64,000 nt of DNA from Catonia carolina (GCA_035578175.1 JAQMRL010000007.1:51551227-51615226); one strand, 5' to 3'. Counted from the stretch's first letter, positions 11,826 through 24,520 are shown. A program made the numbers and translations. Notes: generated by a model from the sequence alone, not told the origin.

Positions 11826-12250
11826 GGTCTACAGCCCATGGTGGGCTTTGGCTTCCTCTACAATCTTACTTCCAGGTCTTTTTGCTAATTGTTAGCCCTC
11901 CATTCTCTCACACCCATAAAAATCAGATTATCCATAACAATGTCCATCCACCTCTTCCTTGGTGACCCTTCCATATTCTCTTATACAGTCTTTCCTTTTA
12001 TATCAATTTAACCATCCTTGTTGACTCCATTCTCTTAATGTGCTCCAACCATCTCAATCTTTGGGACTTCACGAAACAGACTATGTCACTGCCTTCTATG
12101 TCAGTCTTCAGTTGTTCATTCTTATGCACTCACCTTGCCTTGATGGTCCAAAAATTTTACTTAAAATCTTTCTTTTGAACCTTCGCAGCACGTGCAATTG
12201 GTTCCAGACATAGTCCAGGTTTCATAGTTGTAGGTGACAACTGGGCAGAC
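11826..12250 (-). pseudogene. RTE-type LINE 3' end remnant
   Basis: On the minus strand it reads ..YNYETWTMSGTN.. then GRGWTLLWIM (R.RW..D pattern), GVREWRANN and KPKPTMGC before the end. It matches the C terminus shared by the RTE copies here (GVR.WRR.A..R..WRRIVEEAK.H.GL). Several frameshifts and stops are present. Confidence 0.6.
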
Positions 12251-12313
12251 CAAACACATATTATATAGGGTGATTTACGAAGTTTTACCGGTGCTTTCTG
12301 CACTCACTCTTCA

Positions 12314-12952
12314 GGCCAAAAGAAAGAAAAAACTTTACATAAACATATGTCCTAAAATGCTTTGGTAGCGAGTTATGGCTAGCGAAAGATTTCACCTGGA
12401 ACTTAATACTCAAAATATTCACTCGGTGAAAAATGAAGATGTGCTGAAATTCTGAGAATGTAAATTAAGGGGAGAATTCAGTGTTATTTCTTTTGGTTTT
12501 TAACCTGAAAAATCGAACAAAACAGATCCCACAATTGTTTCTTGCCTTATTTTATACCAATTTGTTCAGAATTAAATTTTTTACTCATTTTTTTCAACTT
12601 TCATGTATTTATTAGTTATTTAACAAAGTTATTGCAGTTCAAACCTAAAGAAAACAAGTTTTTACGCACAGTTTTTCTGTTGTACGTCGCATATCTTAAA
12701 ACCCAAGAAATGTACAGTTGTGGGATCTGTTTTGTTCTATTTTTCAGGTTAAAAACCATGAGAAACAACTGAATTGGCCCCTTAATTCATCTTCTCAGGT
12801 TGTCATCATTTTTTCTTCAATTTCAGCTTGTCATAATTTTTCACAGAGTAAATATTTTGGGTACTGAGTTACTGAGTTTTGGTAGCCGTAACTTGCTACC
12901 AAAGAATTTTAGGACGTATGTTTATATAAAGTTTTTCTTTCTTTTGGGCTGT
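12314..12952. mobile_element. Fold-back (long inverted repeat) non-coding element
   Basis: The left arm reads ggccaaaagaaagaaaaaac, then cataaacatatgtcctaaaa and ttggtagcgagttatggct. The right arm is its diverged complement (gtaacttgctaccaaagaat, ggacgtatgtttatataaag, ctttcttttgggct). The inner parts gaacaaaacagatcccacaa and gtgggatctgttttgttcta are inverse too. The whole is a large imperfect palindrome of about 640 bp. A relative lies at 38688-39065. Confidence 0.7.
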
Positions 12953-12959
12953 AGTATCT

Positions 12960-14160
12960 TCTACTATTTTTTTATAACTTAGTTTATTTATTCACAACTG
13001 TATAAAATACAACCAGTGAATGTGATGACTTTGGTTACAAGAAATTAGTGTTACAACATTAAGGAGACCATCACTCAATAGTGCCACTCCAATGTTGGAT
13101 TAATTTTGAATAACAAATTGATATAATTTAGCCTACATCTGCGCTATGATATTTCTACTCCATCGTGGTTTCAGTCTGCGTTGCGGATTTCTAGGTAAGT
13201 TTAGGGATGCCAGCTTTCATTGTTGTTGTTCATTTTTCAATATCTAATGTGTTCTAATGATTTTTATAATACTCAAGTTTGCATTTGAACTTAGAATAGA
13301 TGTGATAAAATGTGTCGTTGATGTATGGAAAACTTAAATCATTGTGCAATGTGTGATTAGTAACGTAGAAGGGTGCATCAGTTATTTACTCACTTTTAAA
13401 TAAAAAAACATCAGTTACCCCAGTCAAAGAAAAGAACAAGCTTTTATTTGGAGTATAATTAAACTTTTTCTATTGGATAGTTTATGAACTATACACAACG
13501 GAATTCTTTCATGGCAGTAAAATGATAAAGCCCCAAATGATAGTCAACTTCTTCACAATCTCCAAAAAAAAGTGAAAGCTTCATGCAGTAAGGATAAAGT
13601 TATAATGATTAATTTTTTTTTATGAAGGATTCATCCACCAAAATTGGATACTTTCAGAGGTATTATTGAAAGAAACCAGTGACATATGAAACACTAAAAG
13701 ATTTGGCACATTTTATTTAAAAAAAATATTTGTGAGATATCTTTATTCCACAGTGCAATCTTAAGGATTCTAGATACTGCCAAGGTAAAATTTTTGTCTT
13801 ATTTACTTTTCCATCAATATTCATTGATGTAAAATTAAATGTTACTTACAATAGTAAAATTTTGTTATATGTACTCGTATCAGAACTACTAAATCTTCTT
13901 ATTATAAACAATTATATTTATCATATGAAACCTTTTGGTTAATTATCACAATTTTCCGGTAAGAAGTTCCTATAAACTGCTGACTAAATTGTGTAAATGT
14001 ATGAGGATACAGAATGAGTTGGATGGGAAGATGAAGTAAAATTAGTATAAAATGTTATTATCTATAGTAGACACCAACTCAATAGAGACTTTTACAGTGA
14101 TTATTTATTGTACCGCTTCCCTGCCTTGCCAATCCCACCTCGTCAGTTGTAGTTGTTGAC
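12960..14160. other. Unassigned sequence
   Basis: No supported gene. A donor-like TTTCTAG|GTAAGTTT on + near 13,190 has no protein-like sequence before it. Confidence 0.35.
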
Positions 14161-14165
14161 TTTAA

Positions 14166-15137
14166 CACCTCATTTGAGGCGTTCGGAGGAGAAAGGGCGA
14201 ACTCGACAGAAGCGACTTTCGAGAAAAACGCGTTAGAAGTTTCATACACCTCAAAAAGTACCGGAGGCGAAGTCCACACGTCGCTCATAGAAGTGGTCTA
14301 AAAATACGTTCTAGAAAACCAAATTAGTCAATTTTAATTTTATACATTTGTAAAGTAAATTTAATTTTTATGTTGTTTGAATTTATTTAGTATTATAATA
14401 ACATGTCTTAGTATTTACTGCATTCAATTCTTACTAATGTATTCACTTAGGTACTTCTTGGCTTATATGCTGTTATTGTGAAGCATTACTGATTAATAGA
14501 CTTATAATAAGCTTACATAACAAAAGATGAAATAAACAACAAATTTTGTAAACATAGCATTGTTTATTTAATAAAGAACATTATAAACTCCATGTAATAT
14601 ATTACGATTAACATGAAACAATGTAGAAAATTTGAATTATTGAGATGTTTTATAACTTGCTGATATTAAAAAAGTATACACGTAACAAAAGACGAAATAA
14701 AAAGAAACAATTTTCATTAACAAACTATGGTATATTTAATAAAGTACGAAAATTATAAAATTCATCATGATTAAAATGAAAATTGTAGAAAATTAAGTTT
14801 TTAATCCGTACATTAATTTTATATTTTCAATATTTTCATTTTTTGATATGAAAAATTCTTAGCGAATTAAGCATTGCATGATCGCCAGTAACGTGACTCA
14901 TATTCAAAGGACAGTATATTGTCGACTTCGCCCTTTCTCTTCCGACAGCCTAGCACTGCTATGAGGTAGCGAGTAACTACGTCTAATTGATTCCGTTCTG
15001 ATTTCAAAAGCACCAAGGCGAAATACAAAAAAACTGACAGATTCATTCAAAAGTACAATGTCATTTTGTATAGGATCGGTAAACAAAAGTTCCGATATTG
15101 TTGACTTCGCCCTTTCTCTTCCGAGCGCCTCATTTGT
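14166..15137. repeat. Dispersed repeat with inverted and direct copies of a 40-bp motif
   Basis: The motif ggaagagaaagggcgaagtc occurs on + at about 14184 (as ggaggagaaagggcgaactc) and on - at about 14926-14945 and 15100-15122. The outer pair both read inward with aaatgaggcg before them, which looks like element ends. The inner pair are direct repeats about 175 bp apart. The interior has no convincing protein. Confidence 0.45.
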
Positions 15138-15592
15138 GTCTATAGTGCCTCATGTCTATAAAATGTATAAGTGTATCCTAGCTTAGGGGGAACAATTCAG
15201 ACAGAACTGGTTGGGAGTGGGAATGTATGTATGTGTAAAAAAAGTCCCAATAGAAATGACTCTTATTATAGCAGTGATACAGTAATTGCCGCACGAATGC
15301 TTTTTGGTAATGGAAACTACCTTCAGGATGGTCAGTTCCTCTCCACAACTGACTAAGTTATTGGAATCGATAAGGATTCCTGAATGAGTTCAATAAGAAG
15401 TTACATTAAAATTTTTCCACTGCAAAATATTATGGACTAACATTTACCATAAGGAATTTTTTTTATTAATATCTTCAGTTAAGTTAGTTAATCTAAAGAA
15501 CTGACTAAATTGTGAAAAATCATGAGCATTCCTGAACATGTTGAATTGGAAGTTACAGTGGAAATTTGGTGCGATGATATATTATTTTACAG

Positions 15593-17425
15593 ATCTACAG
15601 GGAAAGCAGGCGGAAGGCAAAAAATCTCATCAGGAAGAAAAAACGTGAATGCCTTAAAAACCAACTAGAAGGTATAGAGAGTTTGCACAGGCAGAATGAA
15701 ACGAGGAGATTTTATCAAACTGTCAAAGTTATGAGTAAAGGCTTCCAACCAAGAACCAATATGTGCAGAAATAAAGATGGTGAAGTGATCTCTGAAGAAT
15801 CGAAGGTGCTAGAGAAATGGGCAGAACATTTTCAACATGTTCTAAATGGAAATAGTAGAGAACGAGAGGTTTGGGCCCCATCTTATCACACTGCTGATAT
15901 TGAAGTTGAAACTCCTACTAGAGAAGAAGTAGTTGAAGCAATACAAAAACAAAAGAATTACAAATCACCAGGCGAAGACTCCATAACAGCGGAGATGTGG
16001 ATTAAAGGAGGTGATAAGGTGATTGATAAAATATTCAAACTACTTCTGATGATATGGAGGAAAGAGGACCTGCCCAAAGAGTGGAGTATGGGACTCATCT
16101 GTCCAATTTATAAGAAAGGAGAAAAACTAGTGTGCAGCAACTATCGAGGAATAACTCTGTTGAATGTTGCCTACAAAATATTGTCCTCCATCCTCTTGAA
16201 AAGAATGAGCTCACTATCCGAGAGAATTATTGGCGAATATCAGTGTGGTTTTAGGCCAGGAAGAGGGACAACTGATCAAATTTTTGCAATACGCCAACTC
16301 ATGGAAAAGTGTACTGAATACAGTGTGGACTTAAACATGCTATTCATAGATTTCAAGCAAGCATTTGACTCTGTGATAATTGATAATCTGTTAAAAGCAC
16401 TGGAGAGTTTCGGTTTCCCTGGAAAACTCATAAGATTGACGTCTGTGATTTTGACAAGTAATAATGCCAAAGTACTCATTAGAGGAAAAACGAGCAGAGC
16501 ATTCCAAATTGACCAAGGAGTAAGGCAAGGCGACGCACTATCAGCACTACTTTTCAATCTAGCTCTGCAGAAAGTAGTTCAAAAGCTAAATCTCACAGGG
16601 AATATCATCTTCAAATCCAGTCAAGGACTAGCCTATGCGGATGACATAGTATTGGTGGCTCGTAGTGCAGCAGCTCTAAAAGAAATGTTTCTCACACTTG
16701 AAAAGGAAGGGCTAGGGATAGGACTTGGAATCAACAACAACAAAACCAAGTACATGAAAGTGACTCCATCTCTGGCGAGGAGAACGGCTGAAGATTTTGA
16801 AGCAGGCAGATATAAATTTTAAAGTGTAGAAAAGTTTATTTACCTTGGTACTGAGCACAATGTGAATAACAACCTCAGTAATGAAATAAGGAAGATAATT
16901 GATCAGGGTAACAGAGCCAATGCAAACAGAAATTTAATAAAATCTAGGCTTATATCAAGATGTACAAAGAAGAAAATATATCAAACACTAATAAGACCGG
17001 TAGTGACATATGGTTGTGAAGCATGGGTTCTTGGCTCTCGGAACGTTAACCCATTGAGGATTTTTGAAAGAAAGATTTTGAGAAGAATTCATGGTCCAAT
17101 ATATGACGAGGGCGAATGGAGAATAAGAACCAATGCAGAACTCAACACCATTTTACAAGGAAAAGATATAGTACGGTATATAAAGTCTAGACGAATCAGC
17201 TGGCTGGGACATGTGCACAGGATGGAACAGGACAGGATGCAGAGACAGATGCTTGTTGGGAGAATGGAGGGAACGAGGAGGAGGGGTCGCCCTAGAACAC
17301 GCTGGCTGCAGGATGTGGAAAAGGATCTGACGAGCTTGGGGGTGAGGAACTGGAGGAGACGGGCAAGTCAGAGGGATGAATGGAGGCGCATTGTTGAGGA
17401 GGCCAAGGTCCACGTAGGGCTGTAG
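15593..17425 (+). pseudogene. RTE-type reverse transcriptase, one in-frame stop
   Basis: The frame is open from the truncation point to a TAG-terminated end at 17425 except for a single TAA at 16820-16822. RT motifs in order: W..GLICPIYKKGEK (about 16085), NYRGITLLNVAYKILS, QCGFRPGRGTTDQI, LFIDFKQAFD (catalytic Asp, about 16342), GVRQGDALSALLF and AYADDIVLVA (catalytic Asp pair, about 16631). After the stop come YLGTE, YGCEAWVLGS, RISWLGHVHRM and RRGRPRTRW, then a VRNWRRRA..DEWRRIVEEAK tail. The copy looks young: one nonsense change, intact catalytic residues. Confidence 0.9.
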
Positions 17426-17451
17426 TGCTTCGTAAGTAAGTAAGTAAGTAA
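15593..17451 (+). mobile_element. RTE-type LINE, 5'-truncated, with perfect 17-bp target duplication
   Basis: The duplication GATATATTATTTTACAG flanks it at 15576-15592 and 17452-17468. It ends in (GTAA)n/(AAGT)n directly after the stop codon, as the second copy at 54.9 kb does. It lacks the endonuclease and starts within the linker before the reverse transcriptase, as expected from incomplete target-primed reverse transcription. Confidence 0.92.
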
Positions 17452-17469
17452 GATATATTATTTTACAGT

Positions 17470-17865
17470 AACAGTATTTCCCACGTGATACCTTTGTAGT
17501 GATTGACAATATTTTCAGATAAGGAAAGGAGTTCTTCTAAAGAACTGACTCATCGTCGTCATGAGGTGTCTGCCCTGAGGATCCCTTGCACCAAGTTTGT
17601 TTGCTACGTTTTCTGTTTTTCACCAGTGTTATAATTTCTCAATGGCTCATATCGTGTTTTAAAAATCATCTATAACATTCACCCTTTCATGTTCTTTTTT
17701 TTCTTTTGCCTTCTACTGATCCGTTAAACATCGTTGTAATTAAATCTTTTCTGTTATTACACATCCTTGCCAGTTATCTTTTCTTTCTCAAATGGTTTCC
17801 CACAAATTTATCTTCTCTTCCATTTTATGTAATATTTCTTCATTCTGCAGATGGTGGAATACACA
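17470..17865. other. Unassigned sequence
   Basis: T-rich with no supported feature. Confidence 0.3.
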
Positions 17866-18360
17866 ATGAATGGTCTATGAGACTCCAGAAAAGCAGTAAA
17901 TTGTATCAGGCAGTGAAATATATTGTATGGAAAAGAAGGATAAAATCATAATGTATGGAACATGCTATAAGCTGATCTACTGTATGGTGGAAAGCGTTGG
18001 AAAATGCCAGAAAAGGATTTGTCTAGACTTCAAGTTGGGAAGATGAGATTCCATCAAGAAATAAAAGGTAAAACAAGAAGAGACAGGACATACTCATAGG
18101 AGTATGAGAGAGAGAGTGGGTGAGAGAAAGGTGATTTTTTTTTTTTGTTTTTGTTTAACGTCCGACTGTTCTGCAATTACTGCTAATGCAGACGGTGAGA
18201 GAAAGGTGAGAGAGTTAGAGAGGGAAGAGGGGGAGAGAGTTCAGAAAATTCGTTTACACTGGTATGGATATGTTTAAAGAATAAGCGAGTAAGGGTAATC
18301 AAGGAAAATGGATAAGGTGAAGGTTGGTGGAAATTACAAGGACGCCCTAGATGATGGAAG
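17866..18360 (+). pseudogene. LINE RT C-terminal remnant interrupted by a SINE fragment
   Basis: Plus-strand pieces include WSMRLQKSSKLYQAVKYIVW, and NKR.NKKRQD-like sequence after tcaagttgggaagatgag. The TRRDR.RNE.IR pattern resumes on the other side of the SINE. It is homologous to the minus-strand remnant at 18375-18830, forming an inverted pair. Confidence 0.5.
18135..18195 (-). repeat. SINE A, 5'-truncated copy with 14-bp target duplication
   Basis: Only the 3' end is present, on the minus strand (gcagacggt...gtcggacgttaaac and poly-A). The duplication TGAGAGAAAGGTGA lies at 18121-18134 and 18196-18209. Confidence 0.88.
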
Positions 18361-18374
18361 GTGGTTCTGAGTGT

Positions 18375-18830
18375 TAACAAGACCTCTTCCTTGATCCTCC
18401 CATCACTCCTTTTTTCAACATATCACCATATTATGTATCCTCTTTTTTCCATACTGTCCTTAATTTTATCCTTCCATTTTCCTCTAGGGCATCTTTTCGG
18501 TATTCTACTTCCGAACTCTACCTTTCCCGTTTTTTTAAGTGTTCTCTCCTTGCTCATTCTTTTAATGTGTCCATATCAGCGAAACTTAATTTTCTCACTC
18601 TCTCTTTCTCTCTGTCCCACTTTATCTATCTCATACCCTCTCTCATACTTTCTATTTTTATATTCTCTCTAACATTCACACGTGTCATCCCATTTCTTCT
18701 TGTTTTAACTTTTATTACTCTAAGGAACTCCATCTCTCCAGCTTGAAGTATGGACAAATCCCTATATGTCACTCCCCAAGTAGGGAGTACAAGACCTCGA
18801 CGATAGTGGTGGGGCTTATGTGTCCCAAAG
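18375..18830 (-). pseudogene. LINE RT C-terminal remnant
   Basis: Minus strand reads QAGEMEFLRVIKVKTRRNG, TRVNVRENIKIESMREG, then in shifted frames IKWDREKERVRKLSFADMD. It fits the ..ASEM.FLRR..GKTRRDR.RNE.IR.EL.I pattern of RTE-like elements. Broken by stops. Confidence 0.6.
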
Positions 18831-18849
18831 ACCCTGAGAGCTATACCAG

Positions 18850-19850
18850 CAGTAGTAACTATGGGTAGGCCTCCCAGGCTGAACAGAATGAAGGATAGGG
18901 ACCAGACTAAGAAGTACTCCAAACAACAACTATTTCTGGCCTAGCAAGTAGGAAGTGAAGTTTAACTGCTTTCAAGAACATAAGCAAGCCTCAGAATTGG
19001 ACTGGAAAAAAGGATTACAATTGGAAACATCAAGCACAAATAAATGGATTATGTAATGACACTGAAAAATTTAAAGTGGGGAAATTAAATGTTTAATAGT
19101 AATTTTAATTGAATAAGTGGATAAGTGGATCTGATCTGTGAGGACGATGATGTAAGTCAAACGCTTAAAAAGTGAATTATCTGCCCATGGCTACTCATTG
19201 TAAATTTCTTACCCACAGCTTCTAAAATAAAGTTTGCGTTTTGATGAAATCTTCTTTTGGTATTAGGTAACTTGTTTTTAGTCAGTTGTTTAAAGCAAAA
19301 CTCGGGATATAGAGTGGTGAGTGTTATAAGATGAACAAAAAGATGCTTTGTATTTTTTATATATTTAAAAAAGCTGTGTACATTAGTTTTCTAAGCTCTT
19401 TCATGTTTTGTTTATATAAATTTCGAAGTAATTTGATTGGAAATTTGGTATGTGACTGTTTTTTTTGGCTCGGTCAGTGAGTATTATGCCTGACTTAAAT
19501 TGTTCTGATGTCAAAATAATCTCTAATGACTTGCTGTCGATGCAATTGTTATCTTGTAAAAAAAAAAATCAAACAGTATCTAGGATCCTTATAGGTATAC
19601 TGCTGTCTTGAATACAGTTTTTTTCAAATTAATGATGTAACTTCAGAAAATGCTACAAAAATCATGAGATATGAATATGTGTTAGATTTAGGTACCTAGT
19701 TTTTAGGCATTAGATTTGCATTGTCTTGCTATTGATATTTTAAAATTAGATTTTCAGATTTACCCACTGTTTTTCCAGTTCCCTAAATCTAGCAGCTCGT
19801 AGCTAAATTATTAAAAGAAATTGTAATTTTAAATAATATTTACAAAAGAA
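18850..19850. other. Unassigned sequence
   Basis: No gene or repeat border was seen. Confidence 0.3.
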
Positions 19851-19851
19851 G

Positions 19852-20037
<186 letters not shown>

Positions 20038-20613
20038 TTTTTTTTTATATATATTAAGATTTACTAGAAAACATAATCTATATTTCTTCACATTCAGCTC
20101 TTTTGTTGGCCCAATCAATGACTATTTTGTTGAGAACTACTAAAGTAATAGTGACCTACCGAAATCCTTCTCACAATTGTTTAACAAAAAAAATAACTAA
20201 TTTAAACAGAAATTTCCTTAAACTTTGGATTCTTGCTTTATTATTTAGAGATATACAGTAAACTGTTGATGTTATATTCGCAGTATTGAAAAATGTAGCT
20301 ACTGAAAATTCTCATTACCAATATTGGTTATCTTTGATCATACAAGGTGTGATCAAAAAATAGGGTGAATAATTTTACTACGAGAAAACCACTGACGGTA
20401 TATCCATTTGAAGTCCGATAGTCTGATTCTTTGAGATAGTCTGTGTCAAGGTAGAACAAGTTTTAAATTGCAAGTCGACTTCCAGACCTGGAAGAGTGAG
20501 GTCGTGTTTACCGCGTCGGTTGCATATCAAAGATTTCAAACAACGCGTTAACATTAAATTTTGTTTAAAGTTCTAAAAACAGTGGCAAAGAAGCTCATGA
20601 AATTTTTAATTAG

Positions 20614-21950
20614 TGTATGGCAATAATATGGTAACTCTGAAGACTGTTTACAAGTGGTACGAGCGAATTAATCGCGTAAATGTGTCGATTGAAGACAAGG
20701 AACGGTCGGGACGTCCTTCGGCCTCAAAAACAGACGAAAACGTGCAAAAAGTGGCAACACTGATTCGTTCAAAAAGATAATTGACGATTCGAGAGCTTGC
20801 CGAAGAATTGAACATTTCGTACGGGTCCATGCAAAGCACTTAAGGTGAGACTGTATAATGGTTTTGACTGAAAATTTCGATTTTCGGTTTTTGTGTTTTT
20901 GAATAGTTCAGACCTAGATCTACCAAAAAAAAACATTAAATTACGTCAAAAAATTATTTTAATGAAAAAACTAAGATTTTACCATGTTTACCAAAAAAAA
21001 AAAAAAAATATCTTGTCAACAAGAGCGAATATTTTTCATATTTTTAAACCATCGTTTTAGAAGAAAGGAAATTTTAGGTTTTTAAAATATCTGCATTATT
21101 GGTTTTAATATTCTCAGCTGCTGATCCAGCTTTCTAACCAACTGTTGATGGGAAATTTACTCGTTTGTGTAAATTTTGTTTTTTAATTTTGCCTTTTCCC
21201 GTAAATTTAAAATTTTAACATTTAGGAACATTTTTCTCGGAAACTATTAAACCTACCAGGCTGAAATTTTCACCAGTTATTTGTCTTGTACGTATACATA
21301 TACCGAAATTTTTATGACTTCCTCAGATGCTACAAAAATTAGCAATATGCAAAAAACGTAGAAAAAAAATTGTATAGACTCTATGTTATTCATTATTTTG
21401 TTTTTAATTTTATGATCCAACAGATTAGATTGAAAAAAATTCAGTACCTAAAGAAACCCAACAACTATAAGTGTGTAAAGTTTCATTTCCCTACCTTTTA
21501 CCAATCCTATGAAAAATGTACCTAAAAAGAGCAAATTTAACATTGGCGGTATACAAAATGCAGTTTCCCCGTAAACTGATAATTTGCAGATGAGACGAGT
21601 GAGTGTGAAATTTTCTCCCAGACTTTTGTCGCCCCGTGCCACATCTCGCTTCTGATCTGCAAGTTTTTGGCCGAAAAAAGATTGCTATCTGTCCTTATCA
21701 ATCTCACTCTCCGGTTTTAGCAACATGTGACTTCTGGCTTCTTCTAAAAATAAAACCGTGTTGAAAGGAAAACGTTTTGAACTGATTCCCGACATTGAGA
21801 GGGCCACGACAGAGGAGCTGAAAGCCCTTCCAAAAGAAGCCTTCCAGAAATGCTTCCAATCATAAAATCAACGTTGGGATAAGTACATCACTAACCAAGG
21901 AAAGTACTTTGAAAAAGATAAATTCAAATTTAATGTAATACGCTTATTTC
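20614..21950 (+). pseudogene. Mariner transposase remnant in three pieces
   Basis: The N-terminal helix-turn-helix part reads VTLKTVYKWYERINRVN, SIEDKERSGRPSASKTDEN and LTIRELAEELNISYGSMQS, with a stop after RSKR. The MITE interrupts it. Next comes RRVSVKFSPRLLSP (21590-21640). After a deletion that removes the first two catalytic Asp comes LATCDFWLLL and a C-terminal tail KGKRFELIPDIERATTEEL and PKEAFQKCF. Non-functional. Confidence 0.8.
20840..21574 (-). mobile_element. TTAA MITE (family M), copy 1, inside the mariner
   Basis: It begins TTAAGGTGAGACTGTA and ends with the diverged complement TGCAGTTTCCCCGTAA. The interior matches the four other M copies in reverse orientation (for example cctatgaaaaatgtaccta). 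Confidence 0.8.
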
Positions 21951-22043
21951 TTTGTTCGTAATAAAATTATTCACCGTAATTTTTGATCACACCTCGTAGT
22001 ATACATTTATGTCAGTTAAATATTTATTAAATAGTATATTTTG

Positions 22044-22178
22044 TACTTTCTCTTGCCCTATATGAATATAATAGGGAAGGAAAGCACTGTTTTCATGGCG
22101 ATTTTTTGAAATCGAGTTTTTACCGGATATACACGTTTTCAGGTTCCCTGAACCAAAAAATTAAGTTTTTAGCGATTG

Positions 22179-22229
<51 letters not shown>

Positions 22230-22240
22230 CGTGTGTGTGT

Positions 22241-22273
<33 letters not shown>

Positions 22274-23936
22274 AACAAAATATCTCAAGAACGGAATAGC
22301 GTACAAAGTTTGAATTTAGAACTTAAGTTAGGTACACTAAAGGACCCGACAAGAACATTTTCGTCAAAATCAGTCAACTGAAAGTAGTAGTTTATTCATA
22401 CAATTTTTCACTCTTTCAATTTTCTCAAAAAATGCTCCTACGATTATTTTTAAAAATCGCCTCATTTATATACATTTTTAATGTTCAACAAGATAGGGTA
22501 AACCCCATGTTTTCTGCAATTCTTAGGGAGGGTGTGCTCTCATGGAAAAATGGTTTCTTTAAGATTGCGGCCTTAATATGGGTTTTAGAGCAAACATGTG
22601 TAATTAAAGTTATAGGAAATTTAAAAACCTATAATTTTCATTTTAAACATATTTTTGTACAACGCTTAGTTAGCGGTAATTAGTGATTTTCTGTTTTTCT
22701 TCATGAAAATCTGTAAAAAAATGGGAGTTTTTAAGATTACGGCCTTAGTATGCATTTTACGGCAAAAATGTATACGATTAACGTTATAGAAAATAAAAAA
22801 ATCTACAACTTTTGTTTCAAACCTTTGTTTGTACAACGCTTAGTTTAGCAACAATTAGTGATTTTATGTTTTCTTTTCATCAAAATCGGTAAAAAATTGT
22901 ATTTTTAAAGATAGCAACCTTAGTATGCATTTTACGAGAAAAGTTTATAAATCAAGTGATAGGAAATTAAGAACCTACCACTTTTATTTGAAGCATTTTT
23001 CTCTGCAGAGCCTAATTCAGAGGGGATTACTGATTTTCCTTATTATTAGTAGAACAGGGTTGATTTTCATTTTGCTTCATACAATCTTAAGGGGAGACTG
23101 TAGGCTATGATGGTTTTGACTGAAAATTTTGATTTTCTGTTTTTTTATGTTTTTCAATAGTTTAAACCTAGATCTACCACAAAAACATTAAATTACGACA
23201 AAAAATTATTTCAATGAAACAAATTTAAGTTTTTATCAGGCTTCTCCTAAAAAATTAATATGTCGCCAAGAACAAATATTTTTCATATTTTTATATTGCT
23301 CGTTTTAGTGCAAAAAAAATTTAGTTTTTTTAAAATATCTGCTCACTATTTTTAATATTCTCCGCTGTTGGTGCAGCTTTCTAACCAACTGTTGATGGGA
23401 TATTGAACTTGTTTGAGTACATTTTGTTTTTCATTTGTGACTTTTCCCGTAAATTTAGATGTTTAACACTTAAGTACGTTTTTCTCAGATCATTTAACCT
23501 ACCTGGCTGAAATTTTTACCAGTTAATTATCATGTACATGCACATTCATCGACTTTGGTTTTACTTCCTCAGGTGCTCAAAAAAATAGTAATATACAAAA
23601 AACCTAGAACAAAATTGTAAAAACTTTATGTTGTTCGTTATTCTTTTAAAAACTTTATGGTCCAACAGATTAAATTGAAAAAAATCAGTAGCTAACGACA
23701 CTTTACAACTGTAAGTGCGTAAAGTTTCATTTTTGTAACTTTCACCAATCCTATGAAAAATGTACCTAAAAATAGTAAATTTAACATCGGCGGGATACAA
23801 AGTACAGTCTCCCCTTAATTAAAATTAGGTTGTTTTTTATTTAATAATGTTTACTCTTGATTAAAAATAGGTTATATGGGTCATTATTTACGTTGGCAAG
23901 AGAAAGTCGTGTAAGTGTTTCACACCAGATTTTTTT
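22044..23936 (+). mobile_element. DINE/HINE-like element (family R), copy 1, carrying MITE M2
   Basis: It starts TACTTTCTCTTGCC. The same 12-13 bp recurs inverted near the 3' end (GGCAAGAGAAAGTCGTG), followed by the hairpin GTGTAAGTGTTTCACAC and CAGATTTTT. It contains an internal (GT)n tract at 22182-22273. Sub-terminal inverted repeat, 3' hairpin, internal microsatellite and T-rich junctions are the architecture known for DINE-1/HINE elements (non-autonomous Helentrons). The family assignment is inference. No target duplication is seen. Confidence 0.7.
23087..23818 (-). mobile_element. TTAA MITE (family M), copy 2
   Basis: Ends TTAAGGGGAGACTGTA and TACAGTCTCCCCTTAA are perfect inverted repeats with TTAA on both sides, in the piggyBac style. 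About 730 bp, no coding capacity. It splits R copy 1. Confidence 0.9.
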
Positions 23937-24520
23937 TTACTTTCTCTTGCCCTACATGAATACATAGGAAAGGGAAGTAGTGTTTTCATGTCGATTTTAC
24001 AAAATCGTATTTTCAGCAGATATACACATTTTCAGGCCCCCTGAACCTAAAAACATATTTTTACCGATTGGTCTATGTTTGTGTCTGTTTGTCTGTGTTT
24101 AAACAAAATATCTCGAGAACGGAACATCGTACACTGTGAAACTTAAAACTTAACTTAGGTACCAGTACAGGACCCCACACGAACATTTTCATCAGAATCG
24201 ATCTACTGGAAGTAGTAGTTTGAAAATACAATTTTTCACTTTTTTGCAATTTTCTCAAAAAGGCTCCCACGAGTTTTTTTAAAAATCGCCTCATTTACTA
24301 TATTTTTTATGCTCTTACAGAATAGGGTAAGCGCTATGTCTGCTAAACTTCTTGGAAAGTCTGTACTCTCATGGAAAAAAATGGTTTTTTTTAAGATTGC
24401 GGCCTTAATAAGCGTTTTAGAGCAAAAGTGTATTATAACTAAAGTTGTAGGAAATTTATATGCCTACAACGTTTATTTTGAAGATTTTTGTACAACGCTT
24501 AGTTTAGCCGCAATGCCACC
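23937..24520 (+). mobile_element. DINE/HINE-like element (family R), copy 2, 3'-truncated, tandem to copy 1
   Basis: Begins ttttactttctcttgcccta immediately after the T-run ending copy 1, so the two copies are head-to-tail. It is lost after cttagtttagccgcaat. A small palindrome CATGAGACGCGTCGTCTCATG-like stretch lies at the break. Confidence 0.75.

Larger units (their letters stand above)
20343..21996 (+). mobile_element. Mariner with matching inverted ends, split by a TTAA MITE
   Basis: The left end CAAGGTGTGATCAAAAAATA and the complement of the right end CGAGGTGTGATCAAAAATTA match, both flanked by TA. The mariner sequence proper is about 920 bp after removing the MITE at 20840-21574, so it also has an internal deletion. 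Confidence 0.85.

Noticed and set aside
14079..14288. Minus-strand open stretch with an acceptor-like tttttag before it, in the right phase to be a last exon of the split gene
   Set aside because: Its middle is the repeated ggaggagaaagggcgaactc motif found inverted nearby in other frames, so the open frame is probably accidental repeat sequence.
17153..17509. Minus-strand open frame of 118 codons
   Set aside because: It is antisense to the RTE reverse transcriptase, which explains the sequence fully.
17540..17600. Minus-strand acgtag|CAAACAAACTTGG followed by 14 codons and a stop, as a possible terminal exon
   Set aside because: Poor pyrimidine tract and too short to judge.
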